A DNA stretch of 64,000 nt from Streptomyces sp. CB02009 (GCF_001905825.1 NZ_LIVV01000002.1:43074-107073), one strand, 5' to 3'. Shown: positions 34,908 through 43,899, numbered from the stretch's first letter. Notes: generated from the sequence alone by a model not told the origin. Program-made: numbers and translations.

Positions 34908-35330
34908 ATGTCCCAGGCCCTGCTCGCCGGTCTTGCCCGCACCACCCGTCCGCAGTCCGCGGTGCGCCGGTTCCTCGCCCTCGACGCCGTCGTCACCGGG
35001 GCGAACGGCATCGCCTACGCCGTCGCCTCCGGCCCGCTCGGGGAGTTCCTCGGCGTCGACGCGGGCCTCCTGCTCGAACTGGGCCTCCTGCTCACCCTGT
35101 ACGCCGCCGGCGTCGCCTGGCTCGCGAGCCGCCCGCAGCCTCCGGCGCTCGGCGTGAAGCTCGTCGTCGACATCAACGCGATCTGGGCCGTCCTCAGCAT
35201 CGTGGCCCTCGTCGCCTGGCTGGAGCCGACCACCGCGGGCATGGTGTGGACGCCCCTGCAGGCGGCCACCGTCGGAGGCTTCGCCCTCGCGCAGTGGGCC
35301 GCCCTCCGGGCCGTCGCCGCTAGTCGCTGA
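34908..35330 (+). CDS. Small four-helix membrane protein, function unknown
   Basis: 140 residues with four hydrophobic helices (about 24-42, 52-70, 78-100, 112-132). No conserved charged motif of a transporter. GGAGGGTGATCCGCC precedes ATG 34908. The 3' end overlaps the convergent MmyB-type regulator gene by 11 bp. Confidence 0.75.
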   Translation: MSQALLAGLARTTRPQSAVRRFLALDAVVTGANGIAYAVASGPLGEFLGVDAGLLLELGLLLTLYAAGVAWLASRPQPPALGVKLVVDINAIWAVLSIVALVAWLEPTTAGMVWTPLQAATVGGFALAQWAALRAVAASR

Positions 35331-36147
35331 ACGGCGGCAGGGCCTGCAGGTACGCGACCGTCGCCGGGTCGGCCGGGAGGAACGTCTCGATGGCCAGCTC
35401 GGCGACCGTCACGTCCAGCGGGGTGTTGAACGTCGAGATCGACGACACGAACGACAGCACGTGCCCGTCGTGCTCGATCCGCAGCGGCAGCGCGAAGTAC
35501 GGGTACACCTCGTCAGGGCCGGGGGCGCCGACCTCGTCGTCGCCGTCCGAGCCGGGCGGCGCCGGATACGCCGTCACCTCCGCGTACAGCGCCCGCAACG
35601 ACTCCGAGCGGGCCAGACCGATCTGACGCTCCATCTGGTGCATCAGATGCCCGCGCCACTCGGGCAGGTTCTTGATCCGCGGCGCGAGCCCCTCCGGGTG
35701 CAGGGTGATCCGCATCGCGTTCAGCGGCGGCGTCAGCAGGTGCTCCGGCAGCCCGTCCAGGAGCAGCCCGATGCCCCGGTTCGCCGCCACCACCGTGTAC
35801 GAGCCGTCCACCACGAGCGCCGGATACGGCTCGTACCCCTGCAGCAGCTGCTCGATGCCCGCCCGCAGCGTCTCCAGGCGCGGGGCGTCGAGCGGCGACT
35901 CCGCGTACCGGGGCGCGTACCCGGCGGCCAGCAGCAGCGCGTTCTGCTCGCGTACCGGCACCTCCAGGTGCTCGGCCAGCCTCAGGACCATCTCCTCGCT
36001 CGGCCGGGAGCGGCCCGTCTCCACGAACGAGATGTGCCGCGCCGAGGAGTCCGCGCGCAGCGCCAGCTCCAGCTGGCTCAGCCGCCGCCGCTCACGCCAA
36101 CCGCGCAGCAGCGGCCCCACTCCCGTGTCGTTCACGACCGTTGTCAT
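35320..36147 (-). CDS. XRE/MmyB-type HTH transcriptional regulator
   Basis: 275 residues. HTH_31-type helix-turn-helix at 10-65 (RRRLSQLELALRADSSARHISFVE split by the turn) and an MmyB-like PAS-fold ligand domain from about 95 (LVVDGSYTVVAANRG, NAMRITLHPEGLAPRI). Members bind a small hydrophobic ligand, probably a fatty acid, and often regulate an adjacent dehydrogenase, but none is obvious here. A TACCGT -10 6 nt before ATG suggests a leaderless message. Confidence 0.88.
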   Translation of the reverse strand: MTTVVNDTGVGPLLRGWRERRRLSQLELALRADSSARHISFVETGRSRPSEEMVLRLAEHLEVPVREQNALLLAAGYAPRYAESPLDAPRLETLRAGIEQLLQGYEPYPALVVDGSYTVVAANRGIGLLLDGLPEHLLTPPLNAMRITLHPEGLAPRIKNLPEWRGHLMHQMERQIGLARSESLRALYAEVTAYPAPPGSDGDDEVGAPGPDEVYPYFALPLRIEHDGHVLSFVSSISTFNTPLDVTVAELAIETFLPADPATVAYLQALPPFSD

Positions 36148-36153
36148 GGCCAG

Positions 36154-36159
36154 ACGGTA
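36154..36159 (-). promoter_or_regulatory. -10 element of leaderless MmyB-regulator promoter
   Basis: On the minus strand TACCGT is followed by 6 nt and ATG 36147. Confidence 0.4.
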
Positions 36160-36238
36160 TCCCAGAGGGGGACCCGGGTAGCTTTCCCCGGGGACCCCTG
36201 TCCGTCACCCGCGCCACCCGACCGGAGGGAGCACCGCC

Positions 36239-36544
36239 GTGCCCACACAGCCGCTGTCGCAGAAGGAGATCGAGGACCGACTGCGGGAGCTCCCCGGCTG
36301 GTCCGTCGAGGAGGACCGGCTCACCCGCGAGTACCGGCTCGGCGACCACTTCGCGGCGACCGCGTTCGTCGTCCACGTGGCCAGGATCCAGCAGGAGCTC
36401 GACCACCACTCGGATCTGACCCTCGGCTACAACACCGTCGCCCTGTCCGTGAACACCCACTCCGCCGGTGGCGCCGTCACCGACAAGGACTTCGGGCTCG
36501 CCGAGCGGGTGGAGGGCATCGCCCCGGGCCACGGGGCCGCCTGA
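36239..36544 (+). CDS. 4a-hydroxytetrahydrobiopterin dehydratase (PCD-like)
   Basis: 101 residues, the normal length. The active-site signature is LDHHSDLTLGYNTVALSVNTHSAGG, visible in two halves around the His pair and the T-H-S-x-G-G turn. The enzyme regenerates quinonoid dihydropterin after aromatic amino acid hydroxylation; no hydroxylase gene is nearby, so moonlighting is possible. GTG 36239 follows GGAGGGA. Confidence 0.9.
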   Translation: MPTQPLSQKEIEDRLRELPGWSVEEDRLTREYRLGDHFAATAFVVHVARIQQELDHHSDLTLGYNTVALSVNTHSAGGAVTDKDFGLAERVEGIAPGHGAA

Positions 36545-36568
36545 CCCACGGTCATCCGCGCCCCCTCG

Positions 36569-36574
36569 TACGAT
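36569..36574 (+). promoter_or_regulatory. -10 element of leaderless promoter
   Basis: TACGAT ends 7 nt before ATG 36582; no ribosome binding site is present. Confidence 0.5.
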
Positions 36575-36581
36575 CGTCGGC

Positions 36582-37328
36582 ATGGCGGAGACCCTGCTCG
36601 ACTACGAGACCGAAGCGGCGCACTACGACCGGACCCGGGGCGGGGTGCCCCGGGCCGGCGCCGCGGCCGAGGCCGTGCTGAGCCTCGTGCCGCCCGGCGC
36701 CCGGACCCTGCTCGACCTGGCCTGCGGCACCGGCCTCGTCACCGAACGGCTCACCCGGCCGGGACTCCGCGTCTACGGGGCCGACGCCGCCCACGCCATG
36801 CTGCGGGTCGCCGGCGGACGGGTACCCGGCAGGGTCGTCCGCGCCGACGCCAGGCGACTGCCGTTCCCCGACGCCTCCCTCGACGCGGTCGGCGCCGTCT
36901 GGCTGCTCCACCTCGTCCCCTTCGCGGCGGAGATCGTCGCCGAGGCCGCCCGCGTCCTGCGCCCCGGCGGCGTCCTGATCGCCACCGTCGACAAGGACGC
37001 GGCCCACGACGTCGGCAGCGACATCGACACGGTCCTCCGCCCGTACCGCTCGGCGGGGGCGGCCACCGACCGGGCCGCGCTCATCACCCGGCACGCCGCC
37101 GCCCACGGCCTCGCGCCCGCCTCCGGCGCCCACTTCACGGGCCACGGCCAGGGCGGCACCCCGCGCGACACCGTACGGAAGCTGCGCGCCGGGTACTTCC
37201 CCTCCTGGTTCCCCGGTGACGCGGCGGCCGTCGACACGCTCGCCACCGCGCTCGCCGCCCTCCCGGACCAGGACCGTCCCCGTGCCGATCCCCGCTACCG
37301 GCTCGCCCGCTTCGTCCGGCAGGGCTGA
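36582..37328 (+). CDS. Class I SAM-dependent methyltransferase
   Basis: 248 residues. Motif I LLDLACGTGLVTERL, acidic loop GADAAHAML, motif IV region DASLDAVGAVWLLHL and RVLRPGGVLIATVDKD. Small-molecule type. ATG 36582 starts the family N-terminus ETLLDYETEAAHYD, seen in this family. Substrate unknown; the gene lies alone between the PCD gene and the NmrA gene. Confidence 0.87.
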   Translation: MAETLLDYETEAAHYDRTRGGVPRAGAAAEAVLSLVPPGARTLLDLACGTGLVTERLTRPGLRVYGADAAHAMLRVAGGRVPGRVVRADARRLPFPDASLDAVGAVWLLHLVPFAAEIVAEAARVLRPGGVLIATVDKDAAHDVGSDIDTVLRPYRSAGAATDRAALITRHAAAHGLAPASGAHFTGHGQGGTPRDTVRKLRAGYFPSWFPGDAAAVDTLATALAALPDQDRPRADPRYRLARFVRQG

Positions 37329-37351
37329 GACGGCGCCCGCGGGCCCGCGGC

Positions 37352-38266
37352 TCAGGCCTCCTCGCCGGCCCAGGTCGCGTCGGCGAACGCGCCGAAGGAG
37401 CGCGGCTCCCGGCCCAGGACCCGCTTCACCCCGTCCGTCACCGAGGCGTTGTGTCCGTCGAGGAGCGTCGCGAACAGGGCCGCCAGCCATACGGCCTCCG
37501 GGGCCGGAAGGCCGAAGTCGGTGAGCATCGCCGCGTACGCGGACCGGGAGGCGGGCCGGTAGGCCACCGGCCGCCCCGAGGCACGCGAGATCTCCGCCGC
37601 CACCTCCGCGAAGCCGATCGGCCGGGGCCCGGTCAGCTCGTGCACCCGGCCCGCGTGACCGTCCGTCGTCAGGGTCTCGACGACCACGTCCGCGAGGTCG
37701 TCGACGTCGATGAACGGCTCCGCCGTGTCGCCCGCGGGGAAGACGACCAAGCCCTCCGCCACCCCCTCCGCGAGCAGCCCCTCGGAGAAGTTCTGGGCGA
37801 AGAACGCCGCCCGTACGACGGTCAGTTCCACCCCGACGGCCGCCGCGCGCAGCGCCTCCTCCGCCACGACCGCCTCGGGCTCCCCGCGCCCGGACAGCAC
37901 CGTCAGCCGGCGCACGCCGTGCTCCGCCGCCAGCCGGCCGAAGGTCTCCATCGCCTGGACCCCGCCGGGCGCAGCGAGATCCGGGTAGTAGGCCACGTAC
38001 GCGGCGTCCGCGCCCCGCAGCGCCGGGCCCCAGGTCTCCGGGGCCTCCCAGTCGAAGGGCGTCGAGCCGGAACGGGACCCGGCGCGCACGGTCGCCCCGC
38101 GCGCCGTGAGCCGCTCGGCCACCCGGCGTCCGGTCTTGCCGGTGGCGCTCGTCACCAGGACGGTCACGTTCCCACCACCCGCTCCCTGCCCGTCGACCCG
38201 CCGCTCGTCGACTCCCTGCTCGTCGATGCCCTGCTCGTTCCGCGTGTTGCTCGTCCGGTTCGTCAT
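37352..38266 (-). CDS. NmrA-like NAD(P)-binding oxidoreductase
   Basis: 304 residues. Rossmann motif VTSATGKTGRRVAERL begins at residue 38; FIDVDDLADVVVETL and VHELTGPRPIGFAE are the NmrA/quinone-reductase-like blocks. The first 33 residues carry a short acidic repeat (DEQG-x-D-E) with no role in the fold; the true start could be a later codon such as the GTG encoding VTVLVTSATG. Divergent from an AraC regulator gene 95 bp away, a layout in which the regulator usually controls the reductase. Confidence 0.85.
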   Translation of the reverse strand: MTNRTSNTRNEQGIDEQGVDERRVDGQGAGGGNVTVLVTSATGKTGRRVAERLTARGATVRAGSRSGSTPFDWEAPETWGPALRGADAAYVAYYPDLAAPGGVQAMETFGRLAAEHGVRRLTVLSGRGEPEAVVAEEALRAAAVGVELTVVRAAFFAQNFSEGLLAEGVAEGLVVFPAGDTAEPFIDVDDLADVVVETLTTDGHAGRVHELTGPRPIGFAEVAAEISRASGRPVAYRPASRSAYAAMLTDFGLPAPEAVWLAALFATLLDGHNASVTDGVKRVLGREPRSFGAFADATWAGEEA

Positions 38267-38347
38267 GGGTCAAGACTCCCGCCCGCGGCGCCCGCCGCCC
38301 ATGCTCCGCCGTCTCACACCCCTGTGCCTGCGTCTCACCGGCCCGCC

Positions 38348-38353
38348 TACCCT
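38348..38353 (+). promoter_or_regulatory. -10 element of leaderless araC-type promoter
   Basis: TACCCT ends 8 nt before ATG 38362 without a ribosome binding site. Confidence 0.4.
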
Positions 38354-38361
38354 GTTGTCCC

Positions 38362-39294
38362 ATGGACGCACTCGCCGGACTCCTCGACGGCCCCCGCGCC
38401 AGGGGCGCCTTCCTGCTCCGCATGGTCATGGAGCCGCCGTGGTCGGTGCGCATCGAGGACGGCGCCCCGATCTGCGTGATGTGCGTGACCGAGGGCGAGG
38501 CCTGGGTCGTTCCCGACACCGGGGAACCCGTGGTGCTGCGGCCCGGGGACATCGCCATCGTCCGCGGCCCGGAGCCGTACACGGTCGCCCACACCCCCGA
38601 CGCCCCGCCCACCGCCGTGATCGGGCCCGACGGCGTCTGCACCACTCTCAGCGGGGAGCCGCTCGCCGACCGGATGCGGCTCGGCGTCCGCACCTGGGGC
38701 AACGCGCCCGACGGCGGCACCACGGTCCTCGTCGGCACGTACCGGATGGACGGCGAGGTCGGCCGCCGGCTGCTCGACGCCCTCCCGGGGCTGCTCCACC
38801 TGCCCGCCGACGCCTGGAACTGCCCGCTCATGCCGTTCCTCGGCGAGGAGATCACCCGCGACGAACCGGGCCAGACCGTCGTCCTCGACCGGGTCCTCGA
38901 CCTGTTGCTGATCTCCGGAGTCCGCGCCTGGTTCTCCCGGCCGGGCGCCGAGGCCCCCGCCTGGTACCGGGCGATGGGCGACCCGGTCGTCGGCCGCGCG
39001 TTGCGCCTGCTGCAGGACGACCCCGCCCACCCCTGGACCGTCGCCTCGCTCGCCGCGAAGACGGGCGTCTCCCGGGCCGCGCTCGCCCGCCGCTTCACCG
39101 AACTCGTCGGCGAGCCCCCGATGTCCTACCTCACCGACTGGCGGCTCGCGCTCGCCGCCGATCTGCTCCGCGAGAGCGACGCCACCGTCGAGTCCGTCGC
39201 CCGGCAGGTCGGCTACAGCGGCGCCTTCGCGCTGAGCGCCGCGTTCAAGCGGGTCAGGGGCGTCAGCCCGCAGGAACACCGCGCCGGGGCGTGA
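38362..39294 (+). CDS. AraC family transcriptional regulator (cupin-type)
   Basis: 310 residues: cupin sensor at about 15-170 (GEPVVLRPGDIAIVRG) and two HTH motifs at the C-terminus (WTVASLAAKTGVSRAALARRF and VESVARQVGYSGAFALSAAFKR, the second including the AraC signature). Divergent from the NmrA-like reductase gene, its likely target. The last five codons and stop are duplicated immediately downstream. A strong hairpin follows. Confidence 0.9.
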   Translation: MDALAGLLDGPRARGAFLLRMVMEPPWSVRIEDGAPICVMCVTEGEAWVVPDTGEPVVLRPGDIAIVRGPEPYTVAHTPDAPPTAVIGPDGVCTTLSGEPLADRMRLGVRTWGNAPDGGTTVLVGTYRMDGEVGRRLLDALPGLLHLPADAWNCPLMPFLGEEITRDEPGQTVVLDRVLDLLLISGVRAWFSRPGAEAPAWYRAMGDPVVGRALRLLQDDPAHPWTVASLAAKTGVSRAALARRFTELVGEPPMSYLTDWRLALAADLLRESDATVESVARQVGYSGAFALSAAFKRVRGVSPQEHRAGA

Positions 39295-39309
39295 CGCGCC
39301 GGGGCGTCA
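39281..39309. repeat. 15-bp repeat spanning the araC-type stop codon
   Basis: GCGCCGGGGCGTGA (39281-39294, ending in the stop) recurs as GCGCCGGGGCGTCA (39296-39309), a 15-bp period; the stop is TCA in the copy. Confidence 0.75.
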
Positions 39310-39337
39310 CGCGGCCGGCCGCGGGGCGGGGCCCGAC

Positions 39338-39372
39338 GTGACCTGCCCCGGCGGCACACCGGAGCAGGTCAC
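39338..39372 (+). terminator. Hairpin downstream of the araC-type gene
   Basis: GTGACCTGC and GCAGGTCAC form a 9-bp outer stem; after one C-A mismatch, CCGG pairs with CCGG around a 7-nt loop. Confidence 0.65.
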
Positions 39373-39472
39373 AAGCGCGGGAGTATGACGATACGAGCAA
39401 CACAGGATCGATTTTCTTGCCAGAACGGCAACGCGTCTCGCGCTCGCCGCCGACTCCCCGCACGCTGGACCC

Positions 39473-40438
39473 ATGAGCCAGCACACCGCAACGCAGCACG
39501 GCCACCCGCACGGCGACGGGCACGGCCACCAGCACACTCACGGCGACCCGCACACCTCCGGGCACCGGCACACCCACGGTTCCCACCACGACGGAGCCCC
39601 GCTCGACTGGAACGAGATCGCCCCGCTCCTGGAGCGCCAGGCGGAGATCGAGAGCTCCGCCTACGCGGACGCCGCCGCCTGGCTCGGCACGCTCACCCCC
39701 GCGCAGGGCGTCCGCCGGGTCCTCGACATCGGCAGCGGCCCCGGAGTCGTCACCGGCGTCCTCGCCGAGGCCTTCCCGGCGGCCGAGGCGGTCGCCGTCG
39801 ACGGCAGCCCCGAGCTCCTCGCCCGCGCCCGCGAGCGCGCCCGGGAACGCGGCCTCGGCGCCCGGATCTCCACTCTCCACACCGAACTCCCCGCAGGCAT
39901 CGCCGAGCTGGGCAGGGCCGACGTGATCTGGGCGGGGAACTCCCTGCACCACATCGGCGACCAGCGGGCCGCGCTCGTCGAGTTCGCGGGCCTGCTGACC
40001 CCCGGTGGCCTGATGGTCCTCGTCGAGGGCGGGCTGCCCGCCCGGCACCTGCCCTGGCACATCGGCTTCGGCCGTCCCGGCCTCGAGGCGCGCCTCGACG
40101 CCGCCAACGCCGACCGGTTCGCCCAGATGCGCGCCGAGACCCCCGGACACAAGGACGAGCCGGACGACTGGCGCTCCCTGCTCGCCGACGCGGGCCTCAC
40201 CCCCGCCGGCACCCGCACCTTCCTCACCGACGTGCCCGCGCCGGTGTCCCCGGTCGTACGGGAGCTGGCCCTCACCCACTTCGGGCGGGTCCGGGACGGC
40301 TTCGCGGACCGGCTCGACGCGGACGACCGCGCGACGCTCGACCGGCTCCTCGACCCGGCCGACGAGAGGTCGCTGCACCACCGCACCGACCTCTTCTATC
40401 TCGCGGCCCGCACGGTCCACACCGCGCGCAAGGGCTGA
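39473..40438 (+). CDS. SAM-dependent methyltransferase with His-rich N-terminus
   Basis: 321 residues. The first 41 contain 14 histidines in H-x-H and H-x-x-H steps, a likely metal-binding tail. The methyltransferase fold begins near residue 70: VLDIGSGPGVVTGVLA (motif I), VAVDGSPELL, NSLHHIGDQRAALVEFA. Substrate unknown. The tail suggests nickel, zinc or copper handling or metal-dependent control, but this is inference. ATG 39473 has only a weak ribosome binding site. Confidence 0.85.
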   Translation: MSQHTATQHGHPHGDGHGHQHTHGDPHTSGHRHTHGSHHDGAPLDWNEIAPLLERQAEIESSAYADAAAWLGTLTPAQGVRRVLDIGSGPGVVTGVLAEAFPAAEAVAVDGSPELLARARERARERGLGARISTLHTELPAGIAELGRADVIWAGNSLHHIGDQRAALVEFAGLLTPGGLMVLVEGGLPARHLPWHIGFGRPGLEARLDAANADRFAQMRAETPGHKDEPDDWRSLLADAGLTPAGTRTFLTDVPAPVSPVVRELALTHFGRVRDGFADRLDADDRATLDRLLDPADERSLHHRTDLFYLAARTVHTARKG

Positions 40439-40472
40439 CGGCCGCCGCGCCCGGCGGCCGTACCCCGGCAGG

Positions 40473-40940
40473 TCAGGACACCGGTTCCAACCGCCACCAC
40501 TGGAACGGGGAGTCGGTGTCCTCCCACTGCCGTACGTTGCCGCCGTCGTCCTTCGAGTCGTCGGCTACCTCCAGGAACAGTCCGCTGATGAAGCTCACCA
40601 GGGCGACCGTCCCCGGAGACTGGAGGTCCTGCTCGATGATCCACTCCTGTGCGCCGAAGTTGTTCGCCTTCCACTGCTGGATGTTGGCGCCGTTCTCCGT
40701 GGATGCGTTGGCGACGTCGAGCCGCTTGCCGCTGGCCGCGTTGACCAGGTGGTAGAGCCCGCCGCCGTTGGGCACCGAGGTGATCTGCCAGTGCTGCCCC
40801 GGCGTGCCCCTCTCGGTGCCCTGCTGCACGTTGGCGCCGCTGCGGCTCGACCCCTCGTACACCTCGAGGAGCAGCCCGCTGGCCACGTTCCGCACCCGGT
40901 AGAGGCCCTCCTCGACGGGCATCGGAGACCCACCACTCAC
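40473..40940 (-). CDS. RICIN-type beta-trefoil protein
   Basis: 155 residues, one ricin-B/RICIN_2-like trefoil. Three Q-x-W-type ends are seen (QHWQI, QEWII, QWWRL), with the repeated SGLLLEV / SGKRLDV / SGLFLEV strands. No signal peptide and no catalytic partner domain, so it is either cytoplasmic or leaves by a non-classical route. GTG 40940 follows AGGGAG; ATG 40922 is a possible alternative. The fold usually binds galactose-type sugars. Confidence 0.8.
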   Translation of the reverse strand: MSGGSPMPVEEGLYRVRNVASGLLLEVYEGSSRSGANVQQGTERGTPGQHWQITSVPNGGGLYHLVNAASGKRLDVANASTENGANIQQWKANNFGAQEWIIEQDLQSPGTVALVSFISGLFLEVADDSKDDGGNVRQWEDTDSPFQWWRLEPVS

Positions 40941-41047
40941 CGCATCGACTCCCTCGTCCGCCGCTCGCCCCACGGCTTCACGGTCCGCCGCCGACTCTAT
41001 GCCGGGGGTACGACAACGGCGCCGAGGTACGACGACGGGCGCCCCGG

Positions 41048-41097
41048 GTATGACGACGGCGCCGGGTCCGCGTGGACCTCGGCGCCGTCGTCCGTAC
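41048..41097 (-). terminator. Long hairpin after the aldo/keto reductase gene
   Basis: GACGACGGCGCC (41052-41063) pairs with GGCGCCGTCGTC (41081-41092); an inner GGTCC/GGACC stem closes a GCGT loop and outer GTA/TAC adds three pairs. Confidence 0.7.
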
Positions 41098-41117
41098 GAC
41101 CGCTGGAGCGCGACCCG

Positions 41118-41957
41118 TCAGGCGCCGAACTCCGCCGGGTCCGGGCCGAGTCGGCGGTCCTCGTCGAGGGCGGCGATCGCGGCCAGGTCCTCGGCGTCGA
41201 GCTCGAAGCCGAACACGTCGATGTTCTCCTGGATACGGGACGGGGTGACCGACTTCGGGATCACCACGTTCCCCAGCTGCAGGTGCCAGCGCAGCACGAC
41301 CTGGGCCGGGGTGCGCCCGTGCTTGCGGCCGATCGCGACGATCGCCGGCACGTCCAGCAGCCCCTTGCCCGAGCCGAGCGGCGACCAGGCCTCGGTGGCG
41401 ATGCCGTACCGGGCGTGCGCCTCGCGGGAGGCCTGCTGGGAGAGCTGCGGGTGGAGCTCGATCTGGTTCACGGCGGGCACGACCGACGTCTCGCCGATCA
41501 GCCGCTCCAGGTGCTCCGGGAGGAAGTTCGAGACGCCGATCGCCTTGGCGCGCCCGTCCGCGTAGAGCTTCTCGAACGCGCGGTAGGTGTCCACGTACGT
41601 GTCCTGCGAGGGGACCGGCCAGTGGATCAGGTAGAGGTCGACGTAGTCGAGGCCCAGCTTGTCGAGCGAGGCGTCGAAGGCCTTCAGCGTCGCGTCGAAG
41701 CCGTGCTCGCTGTTCCACACCTTGGTGGTCACGAACAGGTCCTCGCGGGCGATGCCGGACGCGGCGACGGCACGGCCGGTGCCCTCCTCGTTGCCGTAGA
41801 TCGCCGCGGTGTCGATCGAGCGGTAGCCGGCCTCCAGGGCGGTCGCCACGGCTTCCGCGGCCTCGTCGTCCGGCACCTGCCAGACACCGAAGCCCAGCTG
41901 CGGCATCCGCACGCCGTTGTTCAGGGTGACCGAGGGAACCTTGCTGTCCGTGCTCAC
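41118..41957 (-). CDS. Aldo/keto reductase (2,5-diketo-gluconate reductase-like)
   Basis: 279 residues, NADPH-dependent carbonyl reductase. The catalytic set is visible: Asp and Tyr in GYRSIDTAAIYGNEEG, Lys in VTTKVWNSEHG, His in LIHWPVP; IPKSVTPSRIQEN binds NADPH. AKR5-type. GTG 41957 is the start that keeps the full first strand. Monocistronic with its own hairpin. Confidence 0.9.
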   Translation of the reverse strand: MSTDSKVPSVTLNNGVRMPQLGFGVWQVPDDEAAEAVATALEAGYRSIDTAAIYGNEEGTGRAVAASGIAREDLFVTTKVWNSEHGFDATLKAFDASLDKLGLDYVDLYLIHWPVPSQDTYVDTYRAFEKLYADGRAKAIGVSNFLPEHLERLIGETSVVPAVNQIELHPQLSQQASREAHARYGIATEAWSPLGSGKGLLDVPAIVAIGRKHGRTPAQVVLRWHLQLGNVVIPKSVTPSRIQENIDVFGFELDAEDLAAIAALDEDRRLGPDPAEFGA

Positions 41958-42075
41958 GTGGAGGGGATCCTTACGTCGTCAGGGGTCCTGTTCTTACTGC
42001 TCCCACCTTGAACGATCCGGGGCGGTCCCGCATTCCGCCCCGGGGGTCGCCCTGCCCGGCGGGTGCCCGCGCGGC

Positions 42076-43899
42076 TCAGCCGTACAGCGCCGCGACCTCC
42101 GCCGCGTACGCCCGCTCGATCGCCTTCCGCTTCAGCTTCAGGGACGGGGTGAGCAGCCCGTGCTCCTCGCTGAACGGATGCGCGAGGATCCGGAACGTGC
42201 GGATGGACTCCGCCTGCGAGACCAGCGTGTTGGCCGCCACGACCCCCCGCCGGATCTCCGTCTCCAGCGACGGATCGCGTACGAGCTCCGCCGGTTTGAG
42301 CGGCGCACGCCCCTGCATCGCGAGCCAGTGCTCCACCGCCTCCTGGTCGATGGTCACGAGCGCCGCGATGTACGGCCGGTCGTTGCCGACGACGATGCAC
42401 TGGGCGATCAGCGGATGCGCCCGCACCCGCTCCTCGAGGGCCGTCGGCGCGACGCTCTTGCCGCCCGAGGTCACCAGGATCTCCTTCTTCCGCCCGGTGA
42501 TCGTCAGATAGCCGTCCTCGTCGAGGGAGCCCAGGTCCCCGGTGGCCAGCCACCCGTCGTTGAGGACGGCCGCGGTCGCCTCGGGGGCGTTGAGGTAGCC
42601 GGAGAAGACCTGGCCGCCGTGCAGCCACACCTCGCCGTCCTCCGCGATGTGCACCGTCGTCCCCGGTACGGGCTGCCCCACCGTGCCGTACCGCGTCCGC
42701 TCCGGCGGGTTCGCGGTCGCGGCCGCCGAGGACTCCGTCAGGCCGTACCCCTCGAAGACCGTGACTCCCGCGCCCGCGAAGAACAGCCCCTGCCGTCGGT
42801 CCATCGCGGAACCGCCCGACATCGCGTGCCGCAGCCGTCCGCCGAGGGCGGCGCGGACCTTCGCGTACACCGTCTTCTCGAAGAACTGGTGCTGCACGCG
42901 CAGCGCCGCCGAGGGCCCCGGGCCGGTGCCGAAGGCCCGGTGCTCCAGCGCCTCCGCGTACGCGACGGCCACCTCCACGGCCTTGTCGAACGGGCCCGTC
43001 TTCCCCTCCCGCTCGGCCTTGCGCCGCGCCGCGTTGAAGACCTTCTCGAAGACGTACGGAACGGCGAGCACGAAACTCGGTCTGAACGCGGCGAGGTCGG
43101 GGATCAGCTCCGCCGCCGCCATCACCGGCTGGTGCCCCAGCTTCACCCCGGTCCGGACCGCCGCCACCTCCACCATCCGCCCGAAGACGTGCGCGAGCGG
43201 CAGGAACAGCAGCGTCGACGCCTCCTCGCCCGGCCGGGAACGGAACACCGACTCCCAGCGCCCCACCAGCATGTCCGTCTCGAACATGAAGTTGGAATGG
43301 GTGATCACGCAGCCCTTGGGGCGGCCCGTCGTCCCCGAGGTGTAGATGACCGTCGCCACCGTCTCCGGAGTCACCGCCCTCCGGTGCCGGTGGACGACGT
43401 CCTCGTCGATGTCCGCCCCCGCGGCGGTCAGCTCGGCCACCGCGCCCGCGTCCAGCTGCCACAGACGCCGGAGCAGGGGCAGCCGGTCGATCACCGAACC
43501 GATCGTCATGGCGTGGTCCTCGTGCTCCACCACACAGGCCGTGACCTCGGAGTCGTGCAGCATCCAGAAGACCTGCTCGGCGGAGGAGGTCGGATAGATC
43601 GGCACGGGCTGCGCGCCGAGCGTCCACAGGGCGAAGTCGAAGAGCGTCCACTCGTAGCGGGTGCGGGCCATGACGGCGACCCGGTCGCCGAACCGCACTC
43701 CCTCCGCGATGAGTCCCTTCGCCAGGCCGAGGACCTCGTCCCGGAACCGCGCGGCGGTCACGTCCCGCCACGTGCCGTCCGGATCCTTCCGGCCGAACGC
43801 GACCCGGTCCGGCTCCGCCAGGGCACGCTCGAACACGGCGTCCGCCAGACCGCCGACCTGAGGCGCCGCCTCGACGGGCGGCACGGTGAACTCGCGCAC
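42076..43899 (-). CDS. fadD: Long-chain fatty acid-CoA ligase
   Basis: 607 residues, AMP-forming acyl-CoA synthetase. ATP loop VIYTSGTTGRPKGCVITH, GYGLTESS (adenylate-binding) and DGWLATGDLGSLDEDGYL then ITGRKKEILVTSGGK (hinge and catalytic Lys region). Closest to the FadD15-type bacterial/mycobacterial ligases that activate long-chain acids for lipid synthesis or beta-oxidation. GTG 43899 has AGGAG 8 nt upstream; the upstream open frame to 44016 lacks homology. A TetR-type palindrome lies in its promoter region. Confidence 0.9.
   Translation of the reverse strand: MREFTVPPVEAAPQVGGLADAVFERALAEPDRVAFGRKDPDGTWRDVTAARFRDEVLGLAKGLIAEGVRFGDRVAVMARTRYEWTLFDFALWTLGAQPVPIYPTSSAEQVFWMLHDSEVTACVVEHEDHAMTIGSVIDRLPLLRRLWQLDAGAVAELTAAGADIDEDVVHRHRRAVTPETVATVIYTSGTTGRPKGCVITHSNFMFETDMLVGRWESVFRSRPGEEASTLLFLPLAHVFGRMVEVAAVRTGVKLGHQPVMAAAELIPDLAAFRPSFVLAVPYVFEKVFNAARRKAEREGKTGPFDKAVEVAVAYAEALEHRAFGTGPGPSAALRVQHQFFEKTVYAKVRAALGGRLRHAMSGGSAMDRRQGLFFAGAGVTVFEGYGLTESSAAATANPPERTRYGTVGQPVPGTTVHIAEDGEVWLHGGQVFSGYLNAPEATAAVLNDGWLATGDLGSLDEDGYLTITGRKKEILVTSGGKSVAPTALEERVRAHPLIAQCIVVGNDRPYIAALVTIDQEAVEHWLAMQGRAPLKPAELVRDPSLETEIRRGVVAANTLVSQAESIRTFRILAHPFSEEHGLLTPSLKLKRKAIERAYAAEVAALYG

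Noticed and set aside
31349..35011. A 1220-codon open frame on the minus strand
   Set aside because: It runs antisense through the Abhydrolase_9 gene and in another frame across ltrA; composition is Gly/Arg/Ala-rich with no domain, as expected for a shadow frame in GC-rich DNA.
22744..36723. Possible tRNA or rRNA genes
   Set aside because: I looked through the intergenic stretches and recognised no cloverleaf with a CCA-end or T-loop GTTCRA pattern here or elsewhere in the window.
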